A DNA stretch of 64,000 nucleotides. It comes from Cristatella mucedo. Its lineage: Eukaryota > Bryozoa > Phylactolaemata > Cristatellidae. Position 1 is the stretch's first letter; each line of letters begins with the position of its first letter. Shown one piece after another: positions 62,945 to 64,000 of the stretch. The stretch covers positions 8,687,001 to 8,751,000 of the forward strand of contig WPIO01000006.1 in assembly GCA_009760855.2 (NCBI GenBank). Direction: 5' to 3'. The translations under genes were made by a program, and so were the position numbers. Under the pieces are notes generated by a model. That model saw only the letters and a list, made by a program, of their open reading frames with translations. It did no database searches and was not told the DNA's origin.

Positions 62945-63662
62945 GTGACATTTGACATGGTTTCAGTGACATCCTGTCTTGACTTCTGTTACTCTCTGCT
63001 TGCTGGTCTACCGGCTTGTGCGACAAGGAGCTCACAGCTGGTGCAAAAATCTGCAGCTAGGTTTGTCTGTCGTTAGCGTCACGGTTGCCGCATCACATCA
63101 GTTCTAGCTGGCCACTGACCCTTAGTTAAGCAACGCATCAACTTCAAGATTCTGTCACTCACTTTTAGTTCCTTCATTATTTGGCTCCAGCCTACCTATA
63201 GGATCTACCTCCTCCATCAGGCTAAGCATCAATACACCCACGTTTCGTAATCGAACTGTTTACTCGTACACAATACAATTCTCAAATCCTTTCGAGACCT
63301 TGCCTTTAGTTTGTATGCTCCCAAAGCCTGGAACTGACTCTGAGCCTGGGTCAAGACCTCTCCTGACTTGACCACGTCTAAAAAGAAAATAAAACGCACC
63401 TATTTTTTACAGCATTTAGTGGGTCCCAATGATTCGTCTTTTATGTGCTTATGCATGCTGAGACTGCATGCTGCCACTAACCACTCTTCATGCTGACCCT
63501 GTGCATGTCACTCCTAACTATGTTATTCTTGTTGTTTATTGAGCAAGCTACCACTAACCATTGGATCGCGCTTCATTTGCAGCAAATGCGAAGTGCCTAT
63601 AACGAGATTAGGTTCACTGAGGGTGCAATATAAAGTTTATTATTATTATTATTATTATTATA
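62945..63662 (+). mobile_element. LINE family A C-terminal fragment with tail
   Basis: The plus strand starts with CLDFCYSLLAGLPACAT-like coding (62975-63030), continues through the C-terminal domain and 'cccaaagcctggaactgac' (63320-63338), the 'cagcatttagtgggtccc' end (63410-63427) and the tail variant 'gagggtgcaatataaag', ending in ATT repeats at 63637-63661. Frames are broken. Confidence 0.85.
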
Positions 63663-63944
63663 CTGTTATTTTTGACAGTCGCACTAACCAGCTGTTTGAC
63701 TGGAGGTAAAGGGCTATATGGTCTTGTCTTTTAGGTGAATTTCACGACGCTCTTTTGAAGCAGCTGAATGTGTGGCTTCGCTTTTCTGCTGAGATGCAAC
63801 AAATCTCATATCTCTATTAATGGCACTCAGGCTTGGCAAGTCATGGGAACACGATCTGCAGCCATTATACAAGCCAAAGGCTATCTCTTGCCTCAAAAAC
63901 TCTATATTCGGCAGCGAACATGGAAAATGCAATGTAATGTATCT
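63663..63944. other. No gene seen
   Basis: Short spacer between two LINE ends. The minus-strand frame at 63714-63968 overlaps the family B end and shows no domain. Confidence 0.3.
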
Positions 63945-64000
63945 CCATCTGTAACTCCACAAAGCCATACAGACTATGTGGGTGCTACACAGGAGAGTTT
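63945..64000 (-). mobile_element. LINE family B 3' end, cut by the window edge
   Basis: The complement of 'gagttacagatggagataca' at 63948-63967, with ATTAC-type tail repeats just before it, matches 32310-32326 and 56193-56260. The copy runs beyond the window. Confidence 0.8.

Overview
This window is eukaryotic, repeat-rich DNA from an animal, most likely an invertebrate. Bacterial-style operons are absent. Long stretches lack any coding signal, spliced-gene signals occur in a GC-rich zone, and the recognisable protein families are animal transposons: L2/CR1-type LINEs, a BED-finger hAT transposon and tRNA-headed SINE-like units. I cannot place the phylum from sequence alone.

Most of what can be named is mobile DNA. 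Two LINE families recur, called here A and B. Family A has an L2-like reverse transcriptase (RT) with YADD, a conserved C-terminal domain, and a 3' end of the form 'gagttctctgagggcgcttt' followed by TAA/ATT repeats. It occurs at about 335-466, 9640-11900, 12735-12810, 13264-13668, 15246-16022, 17576-17640, 20205-20850, 26945-27440, 35515-35712, 42333-42540, 47238-47325, 56383-58152 (two head-on copies) and 62945-63662. Family B has an endonuclease domain, an RT domain and a 3' end with 'gagttac..acggagatac' followed by ATAC/ATTAC repeats. It occurs at about 29640-33490, 41990-43765, 45680-48126, 56193-58430 (split) and 63945-64000. The copies are heavily nested. One 940-bp young family B copy sits inside the RT of an older family B copy with a 5-bp target duplication, and removing it restores the reading frame.

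From 36763 to 40285 an 89-bp inverted repeat (foldback) carries a complete 3228-bp hAT element in its left arm. The hAT has 15-bp terminal repeats and a perfect 8-bp target duplication. The other arm keeps the empty site. The transposase has three single-base frameshifts, all in A/T runs. A remnant of an uncharacterised multicopy family (motifs VWREP, YFCLV, EHGERFHKDI) lies at 28013-28660 on the minus strand.

From about 48.1 to 56.0 kb the base composition changes to GC- and CpG-rich DNA with CTG/CAG, CCG, GA, AT and GT repeats. This is the only zone with good evidence for a cellular gene. Three exons (49578-49650, 50386-50440, 52138-52303) with strong splice sites and matching phases predict a 97-residue secreted peptide precursor. 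It has a signal peptide, a short propeptide with a dibasic site, and a C-terminal domain with the spacing C-X6-C-X8-CC-X4-C-X10-C, which is the framework of inhibitor-cystine-knot (knottin) peptides. It is the most interesting item in the window. The rest of the GC-rich zone may hold further promoter or first-exon sequence, but I could not establish any other gene there.
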